Source: Acidobacteriota bacterium
Lineage (GTDB): Bacteria > Acidobacteriota > Terriglobia > Acidiferrales > UBA7541
Direction: 5' to 3'
Assembly: GCA_003165465.1 (NCBI GenBank)
Contig: PLUM01000101.1
Coordinates: 1 to 64,000 of the forward strand
DNA: 64,000 nt
Made by a program: the position numbers and the translations under genes. Under the pieces are notes generated by a model, which did not search any database, was not told the origin of the DNA, and saw nothing but the letters and a program-made list of their open reading frames with translations. Positions 26,127 to 35,768 of the stretch are shown here, piece by piece (the first letter of the stretch is position 1; every line of letters starts with the position of its first letter).

Positions 26127-26607
26127 GACTAAACTTGCGCATGGCGTCGCCGACTTCGCGTTTCGCCTCTTTATCTTTTTCCGTTTGGCGGCGATCCCAC
26201 TTCTTTTTGCCCTGGGCGAGCGCCAGTTCGCATTTGGCGATGCCTTCGCGGAAGTAAATCCGCAGCGGAATGAGCGTCAGGCCCTTGTCGTCCAGTTTTC
26301 GTTCCAGCTTGCCAATTTGTTCCTTGCGCAGGAGCAGCTTTCTAGACCGGAGGGGCCCGTGGTTGTACGGCCCGCCGGGAAGATATTCGCCAATATGGAA
26401 ATTCACCAGCCAGACCTCGCCGCGGCGAATCAAGCCGTAGGCTTCGCGCAGGTTGGCCTTGCCGTCGCGCAGGGATTTAACTTCGGTGCCAAGCAACACC
26501 ATGCCGGCTTCCAGCTTCTCAAGGATATGGTAGTTGTAGGAGGCGGCGCGGTTTTGAGCCACGACCGACTCCTCGGATTTTTCCTGCTTTTTGGGCGGTT
26601 TAGCCAC
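26119..26607 (-). CDS. smpB: SsrA-binding protein (trans-translation)
   Basis: A 162-residue SmpB, which delivers tmRNA to stalled ribosomes. The N-terminal beta barrel shows the family features AAASYNYHILEKLEAGMVLL-like start (NRAASYNYHILEKLEAGM) and GTEVKSLRDGKANLREAYG, then the tail KKKWDRRQTEKDKEAKREV, the basic C-terminal tail that enters the ribosomal A site. Length normal. It stands divergent from the secretin gene. Its last three codons lie inside a 23-bp tandem repeat, so the stop codon has been generated or moved by that repeat. Confidence 0.96.
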   Translation of the reverse strand: MAKPPKKQEKSEESVVAQNRAASYNYHILEKLEAGMVLLGTEVKSLRDGKANLREAYGLIRRGEVWLVNFHIGEYLPGGPYNHGPLRSRKLLLRKEQIGKLERKLDDKGLTLIPLRIYFREGIAKCELALAQGKKKWDRRQTEKDKEAKREVGDAMRKFSRR

Positions 26608-26732
26608 AGCCAGCTATCTTAGCCGCGGGCTGTTGCCGGAAGCAAGGAAACACCTTGTTCAGTGTCATACCTTGTTCAGGTTTTAAGCGGGTGCTAGACT
26701 GGCTCGATGAAACAGTCCCGAATGGAGCGTCC

Positions 26733-29009
26733 ATGAACGTCCGGAAATTGTGCGGGATCGCCGTGGTGTCGGCGGCCATGCTCCTTGCGGGGTGCCCCAA
26801 GGGCAACCAGGAGGGCAACGCGGGCGCGAAAGCGGAGTCGTTGAAAGATTACGACACCGCGCTCGACTACTACAATAAGGCGCTCCAATCCTCGCCCAAT
26901 AATACGGAATTCAAGCTGAAGGCCGCGCGGGTCCGTTTTGAAGCCGCGCAATGGCATGTGGGCCAGGGACGCCGCTTGCGGGACCAGGGCAGCCTGGAGC
27001 TGGCGCTGGCGGAGTTCCGCAAAGCCACGATGATCGACCCGTCCAGCGCCGTGTCCCAGCAGGAATTGAAAGCCACGATGGACGCGATAGACGCGAAGCA
27101 AGGGACCGCGCAAAATGCGGCGGCATCCGCCGCGGCCGCCGCGGCCTCGGATGAGCCAAAGCTCATGTCCGGGCCGCCCCGGATTCAGCCACTATCGCGA
27201 GCGCCGATCACGATGAAAGCCACGAACGACTCGAAGGCGGTTTTCGACGCCATCGGGAAGCTGGCCGGGCTGACCGTTATTTTCGATCCGGATTTCACTT
27301 CCCGGCGCATTTCCATCGAGCTTGGCAATGTGACGCTCGAGCAGGCTCTAAACATCGCGGCGCTGGAGAGCAAGGCGTTCTGGCGTCCCGTGACGTCCAA
27401 CATTATTTTCGTTGTCCCGGACCAGCCACAAAAGCGCAAGGATTACGAGGAAGAGATCGTTAAGACATTTTATCTGCGCAACACCGTGCTGCCGCAGGAA
27501 CTCACCGAAATCGTGACCAGCATCCGGCAGCTGCTCGACTTGCGGCGCGTGCAGCAGATCAACGCGCAGAACGCCATCGTGATCCGCGACACTCCGGATC
27601 GCATCCTGCTTGCGGGAAAAATCATCGACGACATCGACCGCGCAAAGCCGGAAGTCGTGATTCAAGTGGCGGTCATGGAAGCGCGGCGCGACCGCATGAG
27701 GAACATCGGGATTACGCCGCCGACGAGCATCACGGCGTCATTCGCGAACCCCGGCACGACGAGCACGAGCACGAACCCTTCGACGTCGTCAACATCGACA
27801 TCCACGGGCGGCGCGGCCACCATCAGCCAACTAATCAGCGATCCGCATATTTTTACCAACGGATACAGCCTGACGGTGCCGGGCGCCACGGCGTCCTTCC
27901 TGATGACGGACACCTCGACACAAATCCTGGACGATCCGGAAATTCGCGTGGTCGATGGACAGACCGCCAAACTTCGCATCGGCGACCGCATTCCCGTCGC
28001 CACCGGAAGTTTCCAGGCCGGAATCGGAATCGGCGCAACCGGGGTCGGAGCGGGCGCCATCAATCCGCTGGTGAACACGCAGTTTCAATATCTCGATGTT
28101 GGCGTGAACGTGGACGTCACGCCGCGCATCCATCCGGACCGCGAAATCAGCATGAAGGTAAACATCGTGGTTTCGTCGCAGACCGGCTCGACGAATATTG
28201 GCGGGATCAACCAGCCGATCATCAGCCAGCGCAGCATCGAGCACGACATTCGGCTCAAGGACGGCGAAGTCAATGTTCTGGGCGGACTGATCGAACAGAC
28301 CGACACGAATGCGATCAACGGAATACCGGGCCTGGCGAAAATTCCCTTCTTCAGAAATTTCTTTTCCAGCAGCACGGTGGATCACGAAAAAGACGAAATC
28401 CTGATCGTGCTGATTCCGCACATCGTGCGTTTGCCGTCGATCACGGCGGAAAACTTGCGCAGCATTTCGTCCGGAACGGACACGAACGCCGAAGTCCGGT
28501 TGCAGGATGTCATGCTTTCGCCCGAGACTCCGAAACCGCAGGCTGGGCCGGTTCCGGCTGCCGCGCCGCCGCAGGTGAATCCGCCTGCTGCGCAAAGCGC
28601 GGCACTTAAATTCGAGCCTGAAATGGCTGCAATGAAAGTCGGAGAGACCGCCATTCTCGGCGTGGTGGTTCAAAACGTGCAGGACCTGTATTCCGTCCCG
28701 ATTCTCGTGCAGTTCAACCCGGCGGTCATTTCGGTCGAGGACGTTCGCCAGGGCGGATTCCTCTCGGGCGGAACGCAGGACGTCGCCATCGTGGAGCGGG
28801 TGGATAAGGAACGCGGGCAGGCCATCATCTCGGCCACGCGCATGCCGAACACGCCGGGAGTGAGCGGGTCGGGCACGCTGGTGGGGATCGTGGTCAAGGC
28901 CATTGCTCCCGGGAATTCGCAGCTTACGATCGTGCAGGTGAACGCAAAAAATTCGCAACAGCGCCCGATTCAGGTGGTTACCAGCGAGGCCACCGTCCGG
29001 GTCCAATAG
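26733..29009 (+). CDS. Secretin (GspD/PilQ-like) lipoprotein with C-terminal cohesin domain
   Basis: A 758-residue outer-membrane secretin. An LAGC lipobox follows the N-terminal hydrophobic stretch (VVSAAMLLAGC), then a TPR-like helical section (DTALDYYNKALQSSPNN), a secretin short N-domain (IGKLAGLTVIFDPDF), an N-domain with VVIQVAVMEARRDRM, and the secretin core (about 330-600, VNVLGGLIEQTD and IPFFRNFF). The C-terminus is a cohesin-type beta sandwich (about 630-757, VQNVQDLYSVPILVQFNP). Such fusions occur in Acidobacteriota and myxobacterial type II/IV systems. The start at 26733 is preferred over 26655 because it directly precedes the lipoprotein signal. The two pseudopilin genes follow at 46 and 8 bases. 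Confidence 0.92.
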   Translation: MNVRKLCGIAVVSAAMLLAGCPKGNQEGNAGAKAESLKDYDTALDYYNKALQSSPNNTEFKLKAARVRFEAAQWHVGQGRRLRDQGSLELALAEFRKATMIDPSSAVSQQELKATMDAIDAKQGTAQNAAASAAAAAASDEPKLMSGPPRIQPLSRAPITMKATNDSKAVFDAIGKLAGLTVIFDPDFTSRRISIELGNVTLEQALNIAALESKAFWRPVTSNIIFVVPDQPQKRKDYEEEIVKTFYLRNTVLPQELTEIVTSIRQLLDLRRVQQINAQNAIVIRDTPDRILLAGKIIDDIDRAKPEVVIQVAVMEARRDRMRNIGITPPTSITASFANPGTTSTSTNPSTSSTSTSTGGAATISQLISDPHIFTNGYSLTVPGATASFLMTDTSTQILDDPEIRVVDGQTAKLRIGDRIPVATGSFQAGIGIGATGVGAGAINPLVNTQFQYLDVGVNVDVTPRIHPDREISMKVNIVVSSQTGSTNIGGINQPIISQRSIEHDIRLKDGEVNVLGGLIEQTDTNAINGIPGLAKIPFFRNFFSSSTVDHEKDEILIVLIPHIVRLPSITAENLRSISSGTDTNAEVRLQDVMLSPETPKPQAGPVPAAAPPQVNPPAAQSAALKFEPEMAAMKVGETAILGVVVQNVQDLYSVPILVQFNPAVISVEDVRQGGFLSGGTQDVAIVERVDKERGQAIISATRMPNTPGVSGSGTLVGIVVKAIAPGNSQLTIVQVNAKNSQQRPIQVVTSEATVRVQ

Positions 29010-29054
29010 AAAGCCCAATAAATTAAGAGAGCAAACATAAGAGGGCCAGTTCAG

Positions 29055-29687
29055 ATGCGCCGACAGAATTCAATCCCGCGCGCCGCAAGAAACAGGATGG
29101 CGGGATTGACCTTGATCGAACTCATTCTCACATGCGGGATACTGCTGGTTCTTTCCGCCGCGGCGATTCCCCTGTTTCGAATGACGATCCAGCGCCGGAA
29201 AGAATCGGAGTTGCGCTACGATTTGCGACAGATGCGCGATGCCATCGATCGCTACAAGGATGACGCGGATAAAAACCTGATTCGCACGGAAGTCGGCAGC
29301 CAGAATTATCCGCCCGATCTGCAAACTCTGGTCGATGGCGTAATGGTGAGCGCCGTTGGAAGCGGGGCGGGCGGCGTCAGCGCAGCGGCGCTGGCCGGAG
29401 CCAGCGGTACAGGCCAGTTTGGATCGATGGGAACGTCGCAATCGGGACCGGCGGGCGGCGCTTCACAGCTTGGCTCCGCGCTCGGCCAAGGCATGTCGAG
29501 CACAACGAGCAAAGTGCGCTACCTGCGGAAAATTCCGGTGGACCCGATGACGGGAAAAGCCGATTGGGGTTTGCGCTCCGTGCAGGATGATCCGGATTCC
29601 AGCAGTTGGGGCGGGCACAATGTGTTCGACGTGTATTCCGAATCCCAGGCGACGGCGATAGACGAAACAAAGTACTCCGACTGGTAA
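29055..29687 (+). CDS. GspG-like type II secretion pseudopilin
   Basis: A 210-residue pseudopilin. The prepilin peptidase site and N-terminal helix are RMAGLTLIELILTCGILLVL, cleaved before the Leu of LTLIE. After the helix comes the periplasmic domain with a Ser/Gly/Ala-rich loop (about residues 100-150) and a C-terminal part where VRYLRKIPVDPMTGKADWG and GGHNVFDVYSES are conserved in GspG. Ca-binding residues of GspG lie in such loops. Part of a secretin-pseudopilin set, so an exporting machine (type II-like or pilus-related) is likely. Confidence 0.9.
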   Translation: MRRQNSIPRAARNRMAGLTLIELILTCGILLVLSAAAIPLFRMTIQRRKESELRYDLRQMRDAIDRYKDDADKNLIRTEVGSQNYPPDLQTLVDGVMVSAVGSGAGGVSAAALAGASGTGQFGSMGTSQSGPAGGASQLGSALGQGMSSTTSKVRYLRKIPVDPMTGKADWGLRSVQDDPDSSSWGGHNVFDVYSESQATAIDETKYSDW

Positions 29688-29694
29688 CTCACGA

Positions 29695-30153
29695 ATGAAA
29701 TTCTCGCACATCGCGCCTTTCCCTACCCGAACCTTGCGGCGGTGCGCTCCGTCCGCGCGGCGCGGCTTTCGTGCGGCGGGATTCACGCTGATCGAAATGC
29801 TGATCGTCATCACAATTATTTTGATCCTGGCGGGCATGGCGGCGGTGCGATATGAGAATTCGGTCCTGCGCGCGAAGGAAGCCACGCTCAAAACAGACCT
29901 GTTCATCATGAGAAACGCGATCCAGCAGTACACGCTCGACAAACAGGCCGGGCCGTCGTCGCTCGAAGATTTGGCTCAGTCAAAATATATTTCCGGAGTG
30001 CCAACCGACCCGATTACTCGCAACAAGGATTGGCAGGCGGACTCCGAACCGGTGCTGCTCAGCCCCTTGCAGACCACGCCGGGGATTACCGACGTCCATT
30101 CCAGCTCCGCGCAAGTTTCTCCATTTGAGAACACGCCTTACAATACCTGGTAG
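29695..30153 (+). CDS. GspG/GspH-like pseudopilin
   Basis: A 152-residue pseudopilin with a long basic leader. The cleavage site and helix are AAGFTLIEMLIVITIILILA (methylation site before Phe), followed by a short periplasmic domain (AQSKYISGVPTDPITRNKDW). It lies eight bases after the preceding pseudopilin and overlaps a REP pair by exactly its stop codon: TAG is also the first three bases of the repeat arm. The N-terminal 28 residues before the cleavage site are longer than usual; a shorter internal start is possible. Confidence 0.88.
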   Translation: MKFSHIAPFPTRTLRRCAPSARRGFRAAGFTLIEMLIVITIILILAGMAAVRYENSVLRAKEATLKTDLFIMRNAIQQYTLDKQAGPSSLEDLAQSKYISGVPTDPITRNKDWQADSEPVLLSPLQTTPGITDVHSSSAQVSPFENTPYNTW

Positions 30154-30227
30154 CACAGGCTTCAGCCTGTGTGGTTTTGATTTGTGGCAAGCGAAAGTCA
30201 AAAGAACACAGGCTGAAGCCTGTGCTA
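30151..30227. repeat. REP pair (CACAGGCTTCAGCCTGTG type), copy A
   Basis: Arms 30151-30172 and 30206-30227 are exact reverse complements over 22 bases; each arm is itself a hairpin (CACAGGC TTCA GCCTGTG) flanked by GTAG/CTAC. The inner 33 bases reappear, reverse-complemented, in copy B at 40079-40154. Confidence 0.9.
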
Positions 30228-30252
30228 CTGAAAACCGCCGAACCAATACGAA

Positions 30253-31386
30253 TCAGGCCTTCTCTTCAGCGGGATTCCAATCCGGCAGCGAACTGTTTCC
30301 GCACAAAACTTCGGCGGCCCATCGTCCGAGATACACCGATTGCGCGACGCCATGCCCGCTGTAGGCTCCCAGCACAACTACACTTTGGCTTTGGGGATGC
30401 CGCGCGAAAACCGGGCGCCACTCGTTGGCAATCAGGATCGGGCCGCCCCATCGGTTCGTGAAGCGCACAGTTTGCAATGCCGGATGCAGCGCGCGCACGC
30501 GAGACTCCAGCCGCGCGATGAGCTCGGCCGATTCCCCCTCGTCGATATCCAGATTCATCAGCTCGCGCCAGTCATCCATGTGAACGAGGCCTCCGCCGAA
30601 GACGACTCCTCCCGTGCGCAGGAGCCTTCCCCATAGATAGGGAAAATCGATTGTGTAGAACGGCTTTTGAGAGGCCAGGCCCAGGCTCTCGATTTGAGCG
30701 GCGCGCAGAGGCTCGGTCGCAACAGCCAGCGTGAATTTTGTTTGCGCCCGGCGCGCCAGATCGCTCAATTCCAGGGACATGCCATTCGTCGCGAGCAGAA
30801 CTTTGCGCGCGCGCAGCTCTCCGCCCTGAAAACGCAAGCGCACGGGATTTTCAAATAAAATTTCCTTGATGGGAAGATTCTCGAAAATTTGCGCGCCGCT
30901 CGTTTCCGCCGCTCGCGCCAGACCGCTGACCATTTTCCCGGGATCGATCGTTCCGCCGGGCACTTGCCTTACCGCGCGAAGCAATCCGGAATCCGACCAG
31001 GAAATCGGCGAATCGGGCAAACCGCCGCTTCGGCCCACTTCAATGGCTCCGGGAAGCTGGCAATCGCAATCGACCGCGAGTTCGCTCAGGATGGTGGTGA
31101 ATCCGGCGAGCACATCGCCAAGCCCGGGGAGATTTCCCGCAGCGGTCTCGGCCAGCGCAAGCCCGCCTGTGTGGCCGCTCGAACCCGCTCCGATCGCCAC
31201 CGATTCGAACAGAACCACGCTCTTGCCGGGCGCGAACCTGCGCAGCCAGGACGCGGCGGAAAGCCCTGAAAAACCGCCGCCCACAATGGCGAAATCCGCC
31301 TTGGCGGGGATGGACGATGGAGCAGGCTGAAAATCGATGGACCAGGGAGAATTGCCCCAGTGCGGATGGGAAATGGCTCGCGTCAT
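30253..31386 (-). CDS. FAD-dependent oxidoreductase (DAO family)
   Basis: A 377-residue flavoprotein of the D-amino-acid-oxidase/glycine-oxidase type. The N-terminal FAD dinucleotide fold is KADFAIVGGGFSGLSAASWL, with FESVAIGAGSSGHTGG after it, and a GAYSGHGVAQSVYLGRW segment close to the C-terminus that holds the FAD in this superfamily. Possible substrates are amines or amino acids (compare gamma-glutamylputrescine oxidase); not assignable. The ATG at 31386 precedes WGNSPWSIDF, which resembles the usual start of these proteins; the longer frame runs through REP DNA. Confidence 0.9.
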   Translation of the reverse strand: MTRAISHPHWGNSPWSIDFQPAPSSIPAKADFAIVGGGFSGLSAASWLRRFAPGKSVVLFESVAIGAGSSGHTGGLALAETAAGNLPGLGDVLAGFTTILSELAVDCDCQLPGAIEVGRSGGLPDSPISWSDSGLLRAVRQVPGGTIDPGKMVSGLARAAETSGAQIFENLPIKEILFENPVRLRFQGGELRARKVLLATNGMSLELSDLARRAQTKFTLAVATEPLRAAQIESLGLASQKPFYTIDFPYLWGRLLRTGGVVFGGGLVHMDDWRELMNLDIDEGESAELIARLESRVRALHPALQTVRFTNRWGGPILIANEWRPVFARHPQSQSVVVLGAYSGHGVAQSVYLGRWAAEVLCGNSSLPDWNPAEEKA

Positions 31387-31429
31387 ACACGATCTCCTAG
31401 CGAAACCAGAATACCGCAATTCCGCCAGC

Positions 31430-31546
31430 GTGGCGTGGGCTTCAGCCTGCGCACTCAAGCTGGGCGAAGTCCGCAGGGCATTATTGCGGACACCGCACGT
31501 CGCGGGCTGCGCCCCGCTTGACGGCGCAAGCTGAAACCTACGCCAC
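31430..31546. repeat. Degenerate REP pair, copy D
   Basis: Arms 31430-31452 (GTGGCGTGGGCTTCAGCCTG core) and 31524-31546 (inverted, several mismatches) surround a GC-rich spacer. Confidence 0.6.
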
Positions 31547-31597
31547 TACGAACGGACAACCCATGGAGCAAAGATGGACAGTATCCTGGTGGAAAAC

Positions 31598-34201
31598 TTA
31601 CTCGCCGAGGCCGATAGCCAGGCCGGTAAACCGCCGCTCGAAGCCGTCATACTGTCCAAACAAGGGAGAGGCAATGTTACTGAAAACGTCGTGTGGATTC
31701 TGGCGATTCGTGACGTCGAGCGAATAAATCCCTATGCGAATTTTCCGCACCTTGCCATTCGGGTGCTCCTTGAATGGAATATGGAGCGGGAAATCGCGGT
31801 AGATCTTCACGTCGAGAGAAAAATACGTTGGGAAGCGCAGGCTGTTCGGAACGCCCACATAGTTTTGCAAAACGTCCACATTCGAATACGCAAACCCCGA
31901 GTGCATGTCGGCGACAGGGCTGACAACCAGGCTCCAAAACGGAAGGTGGACGAACCCCCAAACCAGCAAGCGGTTGGGAATGTCGGAAGGCTGGATGCCA
32001 TAGACGTTGGGACGAATCACGGGCGACTGAAACGGAATAAACGTATCCGATAGCGTGTTGAGGTCGCCTCTTGCGCGGCTCCACGAATACGACACGTTTG
32101 CTTCGGCGCGCTCGTTCGGCCGGTAACGGGCGGTTATCTGCGCCTGACGATAGTGCGCGCTTCCCGTGTTTTCGAGCGCCAACATTCCTGTGGTTCCGAC
32201 CGAGGGCAGAATCGGGTTTACGAGGAAAAGGTCGGTCGTATGCGTCTCATAGTAGCCGACACGCAGAATGAGGTCCTTCCGTAAGGAAGTTTCGGACTCG
32301 ATGTTCCAGGTGAATGTCCGGGGACTGTCCGCCGGATCCGTCGGGCTGGTGGGACTCGCCGGTGATCCTCCCAGAAGGTAGACATTCTGCATGGTGATGG
32401 GAATGTTCGCGTACGAGGCGGGTCCATACCCGGGGGAATAGGTGATCACGCGAGTTTGATTTTCGGCAAAATCCTGGGCGAGCAGCGGAACATGGCTATA
32501 GATCAATCCTGCGCCCGCGCGAATCACCGACTTTCCGCCTGCAAACGAATATGCGGTCCCGGCGCGAGGCGCAAAGGCGTTGTCGCGGCCGATGGATTGG
32601 GTGGTCAAGCGCGCGCCGAGGGTTAGCGACAGGCTCTTGGTCAGTGTCCACTGATCCTCGACATATTCGGCGACTTCCAAGTCGGAGCCTTGCAACACGC
32701 CGGTCCCTTGGAAAGCGGTCTGTTCGGCAAGCGTGGGGGGTTGACCAAGGATACTTTGATCAAAGATATTGATTGGCTGCGAAGCGCTGTTTCCCGTAAA
32801 CGTCCGGTAAAGGTAATCGACGCCAAATTTTATTGTGTGATGGCCGAGCCACGATTTTGAAGGGAGTTGCAGAACCGGGAGAGCTTCCACTTGGTTTGCA
32901 TTCCGCGACCACGCATTGAAATAATTTCCACCCCAGCCTTCCGGATTAATCTGCATCGGCGCAGGGCCCTGTCCGTGGGCGTCGCTGTAAAATTCGAGTT
33001 GGCGGACGACCGTGGTCAAAAGCATCCCGGAATCGAACTGGTACGAATCCGAGAATCCGAATGACACTCCGTGGCGGTGGAAATTCACCGAAGCGGACTG
33101 TGGGATCAGCGAATCGATATTCGCATACAGATTGGCGGACTGAAAAATGTTCATATTCAGGTTAATTAAATGCCTGGGCGAGAGAATCCACTGTAAATTC
33201 GAGAAGGAATCGAACGCATAGACATAGGTTTCATTGAAAGGCCAGGTCAGTCCGTGTATCGGATCCCGGCGAAATTCGTAGCTCAGGTCTTCGGAGAAAT
33301 TGACCTTGTCCTTTATCAGCGGGCCGCCAACCTCGAAACGCGGGGTCATATTGGCAAGGCCGACCAGGGAGTCGTTCTTGGCGCGGAAAGAGGGAATGAA
33401 ATCAATGAACTTGTAATTCCAGACAGGCGAGGGAGGCCGAAGATCGATGCGCGTCAGACCCGCGGAAAATCCGCCATAGGCCACACTGTTCGGCGTGTTG
33501 AATACCTGGATGGACTGAATGGCGTCCACCGGCACGGGAAGCGCGAAACTCCCTGAAACCGGATCCACGTTTTCGACGGAATCCACGAGCAACATGCCCT
33601 GGCTTTCCGGCTGCCCGTTGAAATTCAGCTTCCCTTCCTGCGTCTTGATGACGCTCGGGCTTACGGACAGGGCCTCGGTGAATTTACCGGTGCGAAGGGG
33701 CAGGGTTTCGAGCTGCTGCTCGCTGACCGTCGCGGTCGCGCTGGTGCTTTCCGTAGCAATTTCGGTGGCTTCCCCTTTGACCACGACATTTTCCTCGACC
33801 AAATTCAGCTGCAAGGCGGCGTCCCGGACGGCAGCCTGGCCGGAAACGACCGTCAACGTCGCGGACCACGGTTTGAAGCCTTCGACAGCCACAGTCAGCG
33901 TGTAACTGCCAGGCGCTAAATGGTTGAATTCGTAGCGCCCCTCGGAATCCGAAACCTCGGTCTGCGCGGCGGCGTCAGGCGCCGGACCGGTCAGTTTCAC
34001 GGCGATGGCCGAAAGGTTGTTCGACACGCCTTCCGTCGACGCGACACTCACCCGGCCCGAGATGGTTGCGGTGGCGGCCTGGGGAATCGCATCGCCATCG
34101 CGCGCAAATCCGGGAAGCGCGCAAAGCGACGCGGCGAGCGACAAGACCCCAAGAAAAATCGTTTGAACCAGCTTTACCCTGCTATACGGCATAATCGACA
34201 A
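31598..34201 (-). CDS. TonB-dependent receptor with carboxypeptidase-regulatory-like domain
   Basis: An 867-residue outer-membrane receptor. Signal peptide FLGVLSLAASLCALPGFA, then a carboxypeptidase-regulatory-like beta sandwich at about 45-125 (ATISGRVSVASTEGVS and the EGRYEFNHLAPGSYTLTV motif), a plug domain (about 140-270, VSEQQLETLPLRTGKFTEAL) and the 22-strand barrel to the end. This arrangement is the Oar-like/SusC-like class common in Acidobacteriota, in which polysaccharide or peptide uptake is usual. The C-terminus ends FERRFTGLAIGLGE without the typical aromatic last residue. Substrate unknown. Confidence 0.88.
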   Translation of the reverse strand: MSIMPYSRVKLVQTIFLGVLSLAASLCALPGFARDGDAIPQAATATISGRVSVASTEGVSNNLSAIAVKLTGPAPDAAAQTEVSDSEGRYEFNHLAPGSYTLTVAVEGFKPWSATLTVVSGQAAVRDAALQLNLVEENVVVKGEATEIATESTSATATVSEQQLETLPLRTGKFTEALSVSPSVIKTQEGKLNFNGQPESQGMLLVDSVENVDPVSGSFALPVPVDAIQSIQVFNTPNSVAYGGFSAGLTRIDLRPPSPVWNYKFIDFIPSFRAKNDSLVGLANMTPRFEVGGPLIKDKVNFSEDLSYEFRRDPIHGLTWPFNETYVYAFDSFSNLQWILSPRHLINLNMNIFQSANLYANIDSLIPQSASVNFHRHGVSFGFSDSYQFDSGMLLTTVVRQLEFYSDAHGQGPAPMQINPEGWGGNYFNAWSRNANQVEALPVLQLPSKSWLGHHTIKFGVDYLYRTFTGNSASQPINIFDQSILGQPPTLAEQTAFQGTGVLQGSDLEVAEYVEDQWTLTKSLSLTLGARLTTQSIGRDNAFAPRAGTAYSFAGGKSVIRAGAGLIYSHVPLLAQDFAENQTRVITYSPGYGPASYANIPITMQNVYLLGGSPASPTSPTDPADSPRTFTWNIESETSLRKDLILRVGYYETHTTDLFLVNPILPSVGTTGMLALENTGSAHYRQAQITARYRPNERAEANVSYSWSRARGDLNTLSDTFIPFQSPVIRPNVYGIQPSDIPNRLLVWGFVHLPFWSLVVSPVADMHSGFAYSNVDVLQNYVGVPNSLRFPTYFSLDVKIYRDFPLHIPFKEHPNGKVRKIRIGIYSLDVTNRQNPHDVFSNIASPLFGQYDGFERRFTGLAIGLGE

Positions 34202-34625
34202 AACACTCCTTAGACTCGCGCTCGCAATTCCACACTGTTCCTAGTGTTGGATGGAATTGACCGGCCGGAAGGTAAATCATGGCGGCCCGCGGCTTTGTCC
34301 GCATGCCCGCCATCCCCCGATTTGGCCGCATGAATCAGAAACGAAGGGTTATATTCTGAAACGTATCGCGAACAAACCCCACCACCTATTATCTTCGCTT
34401 GCTTTGACTCCCCGGACAACCGTAAGGTTGCGTCGCCTTTTGCAAAGGGTTACCCGTAGTGAGGCGCACGATGTGGCTACGTTGACACCCCGCGACGGGC
34501 TTGATATGTTTCCACCTCGATCAAAATAGCGAATAGCTTTGGATTTATTTGACGATTTTTGTTTTGTTGTGGATTCGTTGTAGCCTGACGCGTTCCGTTG
34601 TTCAAATTCAAGAAAGAAGGACTTC
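34202..34625. other. Intergenic region upstream of the amidohydrolase gene
   Basis: About 420 bases between divergent genes, AT-richer near 34540-34580. TTGACG at 34551-34556 lies about 70 bases upstream of the amidohydrolase start but lacks a good -10 partner. GAAAGAAGGACTTC is the ribosome-binding site of the gene downstream. No riboswitch or RNA gene recognised. Confidence 0.35.
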
Positions 34626-35639
34626 ATGAAAATCGATATCTTTTGCCATATCGTTCCGCAAAATTACTACGAACGGATGATGAAACTGCCGGAAGTCGGG
34701 ACAACGATCAAGCGGCGTACAGCCAACATCCCCGCCATGGTGAACCTCGACGTGCGTTTCCGCATGATGGACCGCTTTAGCGACTATTGCCAGGTTGTGA
34801 GCATGGCCGCGCCTCCGGTCGAGGCTCTGGCGGACTCGAAACTTTCGCCGGAACTCGCGCAACTGGCCAACGACGGCCTCGCCGAACTGGTTGTGAAGCA
34901 TCCCGACCGTTTTCCTGGATTCGTGGCGGCGCTGCCAATGAATAATGTGGCGGCAGCCGTGGAGGAAATCGATCGCGCCGTCCTGAAATTGGGCGCTTGC
35001 GGGGTTCAGATCTATTCGAACGTGAATGGGCGTCCCCTGGACGATCCGGAATTCCTGCCCATCTTCGAAAAGATCGCGGAGCGCAACGTGCCCATTTGGC
35101 TTCACCCCAGCCGGTCGTCGGCCTTTGCCGATTACGCGACGGAAAAGAAATCGAAGTTCGAACTGTGGTGGGTGTTTGGATGGCCGTATGAAACCTCGGT
35201 GGCCATGGCCCGCATTCTGTTTGCCGGCTATTTTGACCGCTTCCCCGAACTCAAGATTATCTCGCACCATCTCGGCGCGATGATTCCCTATTTCTCCGGG
35301 CGCACCGGTCCCGGCCTCGATCAACTGGGAGCCCGCACGGAAGAAGAAGATTTGGCGCTGGTTGGCCGGAAGCTCAGGAAGCGCCCGCAGGATTACTTCA
35401 AAATGTTTTATGCCGATACGGCCACGTTTGGCTCGCGTCCGGCACTCGAGTGCGGATTGGAATTCTTTGGAGTCGATAAGGTTCTATTCGCCTCCGATAC
35501 GCCATTCGATCCGGAGAAGGGGCCGGGATACATTCGCGAGACGATTCGCTGCATCGAGCAAACCGAGATGTCGGCCGAGGATCGGATCAAGATTTACGAG
35601 GGCAACGCCCGCAAGCTGATGCGCCTGAAGCTGGCGTAA
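34626..35639 (+). CDS. Amidohydrolase family 2 protein (ACMSD-like)
   Basis: A 337-residue TIM-barrel hydrolase/decarboxylase of amidohydrolase family 2. The N-terminal strand MKIDIFCHIVPQNYYERM has one metal ligand position changed from the HxH seen in most families: Cys-His in place of His-x-His. Other barrel ligands are visible (WLHPS, ISHHLGAMIPY, FASDTPFDPEKG with the terminal Asp). Related enzymes decarboxylate 2-amino-3-carboxymuconate semialdehyde or aromatic acids, needing Zn or Mn. Together with the MFS transporter next to it, an aromatic acid pathway is possible, an inference. AAAGAAGGACTTC precedes the start. Confidence 0.88.
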   Translation: MKIDIFCHIVPQNYYERMMKLPEVGTTIKRRTANIPAMVNLDVRFRMMDRFSDYCQVVSMAAPPVEALADSKLSPELAQLANDGLAELVVKHPDRFPGFVAALPMNNVAAAVEEIDRAVLKLGACGVQIYSNVNGRPLDDPEFLPIFEKIAERNVPIWLHPSRSSAFADYATEKKSKFELWWVFGWPYETSVAMARILFAGYFDRFPELKIISHHLGAMIPYFSGRTGPGLDQLGARTEEEDLALVGRKLRKRPQDYFKMFYADTATFGSRPALECGLEFFGVDKVLFASDTPFDPEKGPGYIRETIRCIEQTEMSAEDRIKIYEGNARKLMRLKLA

Positions 35640-35666
35640 AGATCAGATCGGCGATCAACGTGACGT

Positions 35667-35750
35667 GGAAAGCCCCGCCTCCGAAGAGGCGGGCTACAGT
35701 GGACGGATCGTTTTACTGTAGCCCGGGTCTTCAGGGGCGGGGCTTTTTCC
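35667..35750. repeat. REP pair (GCCCCGCCTC type), also a likely terminator
   Basis: Arms 35667-35700 and 35715-35750 are inverted. Each arm carries a CTACAGT/ACTGTAG end. The outer stem AAAGCCCCGCC...GGCGGGGCTTTTT followed by T-run can terminate transcription of the amidohydrolase gene and of the convergent MFS gene. Confidence 0.75.
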
Positions 35751-35768
35751 ACGGGTCTTGGCAACAGT

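Noticed and set aside
34202..34625. Riboswitch before the amidohydrolase gene
   Set aside because: The region is long and AT-varied, but no conserved riboswitch core was recognised.
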